64,000 nt of DNA, taken from assembly GCA_964035545.1 (NCBI GenBank), contig OZ037767.1:7120207-7184206 (forward strand), written 5' to 3'. This stretch comes from Bugula neritina. Lineage: Eukaryota > Bryozoa > Gymnolaemata > Cheilostomatida > Bugulidae. The translations under genes and the position numbers were made by a program. Shown piece by piece: positions 63,411 to 64,000 of the stretch (positions are counted from its first letter, which is position 1; the number at the start of each line of letters is the position of its first letter). The notes beneath the pieces are model-generated. The model was not told where the DNA came from, did not search any database, and saw only the letters and a list, made by a program, of their open reading frames with translations.

Positions 63411-63766
63411 GTTTGAGAGGTAACTCCAGCTCCTGTCAATCTGTAGGAGGTAGAGTTAGGACTTTGGGTTAAGGTATTCATTTGGTGGTGCTCCACAGTC
63501 TAGGAACCTATGCTAGCACTCACAAACATACTCCCAACACATTCTATTGTGCTCCTACACACAAGTTCTCCATTCTTCCTCGATTACTTGTCTCTCCTCC
63601 ACACTCACTTTTATACTTGCCACATTTATACAGGCCACACCTACACTATATGTAAATGCAACTATAATACTTGAATAGAGTTATGCGCTCTTCATATATA
63701 TAATAACAAGAGAAGATAACTATGACTAAATTGAAAGGCCCGCTACAATGCAATCTTATATCACAA
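63411..63766 (-). repeat. Diverged LTR relic related to the gag-only element
   Basis: In reverse orientation the stretch aligns with the interior of the 19561-20034 LTR. Shared blocks include GGTAACTCCAGCTCCTGTC, GGTGGTGCTCC, GCTAGCACTCACAAAC and AACACATTCTA in the same order, with many substitutions between them. The LTR's outer 3' part is missing. It is an old solo or partial LTR of the same or a sister family. Confidence 0.7.
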
Positions 63767-64000
63767 CCTCAGGTTTTACCCATTTAGTTGGTAGAATTCT
63801 ATAGTTGACTGAAAATTGCAAGAGTACCTATATCTATGCTTAGTTACGCATTCTCTCATGTGAACATGTCCTTATAAGTTCAGAAGTTATAACTAGGCCT
63901 ATCCTTGCTGATTTCACTCATAATTGAATGAAAGTCCTTGGATATAACCTAAATTGGATCATTTTACTTAATTTAGTACACACTGGATATCTGCAGTTTT
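63767..64000. other. Right-hand end, nothing recognised
   Basis: AT-rich sequence beyond the LTR relic without identifiable features. Confidence 0.4.

Overview
This is an AT-rich nuclear window from an invertebrate animal. The genes are multi-exon with GT/AG introns of about 0.2-2 kb, the families are metazoan, and there are many microsatellites, SINEs, LTR elements and MITEs. I cannot settle the phylum from sequence alone. A sponge, mollusc or other marine invertebrate would all fit, and nothing suggests a vertebrate.

All host genes I can model lie on the minus strand. From left to right they are: (1) the 5' part of a secreted fucolectin-type (FTP) lectin gene, <1-4496; (2) three tandem copies of a nine-exon serum paraoxonase/arylesterase-like (PON) gene, at 7247-26024, 27997-33267 and 36029-41760, inside a segmental duplication with a unit of about 8 kb; (3) a five-exon MMACHC-like cobalamin-processing gene, 43522-45472; (4) a thirteen-exon HMMR (RHAMM) orthologue, 49205-57536, modelled without any frame conflict to 663 residues. 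About 6.5 kb of upstream DNA without a recognisable gene follows.

Mobile DNA explains much of the rest. Intron 1 of the first PON copy has grown to about 14.6 kb through two separate LTR-retrotransposon insertions. One is a GC-rich Ty3/gypsy element (11499-19248, TSD ATAA, tRNA-Leu-type primer site, 5' LTR split by a LINE fragment) that carries an extra third ORF with zinc fingers and a coiled coil. The other is a gag-only LTR element (19561-25652, TSD TAGT). The tandem copies act as natural 'empty sites' for one another, so insertions can be delimited to the base and ordered in time. A tRNA-type SINE in intron 5 predates the triplication. A Mutator-type MITE (copy 3), a 732-bp TIR element (copy 2) and both LTR elements (copy 1) came later. 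A hAT MITE, a second SINE relic and a diverged LTR relic lie outside the array.

The least ordinary items are the gypsy element's third ORF, the gag-only LTR family, and the PON array itself, which keeps the vertebrate nine-exon layout and all catalytic residues in three copies. I found no CRISPR arrays, rRNA genes or convincing functional tRNA genes. Gene models were made by hand, matching splice signals and phases across copies. They have not been tested against transcripts.
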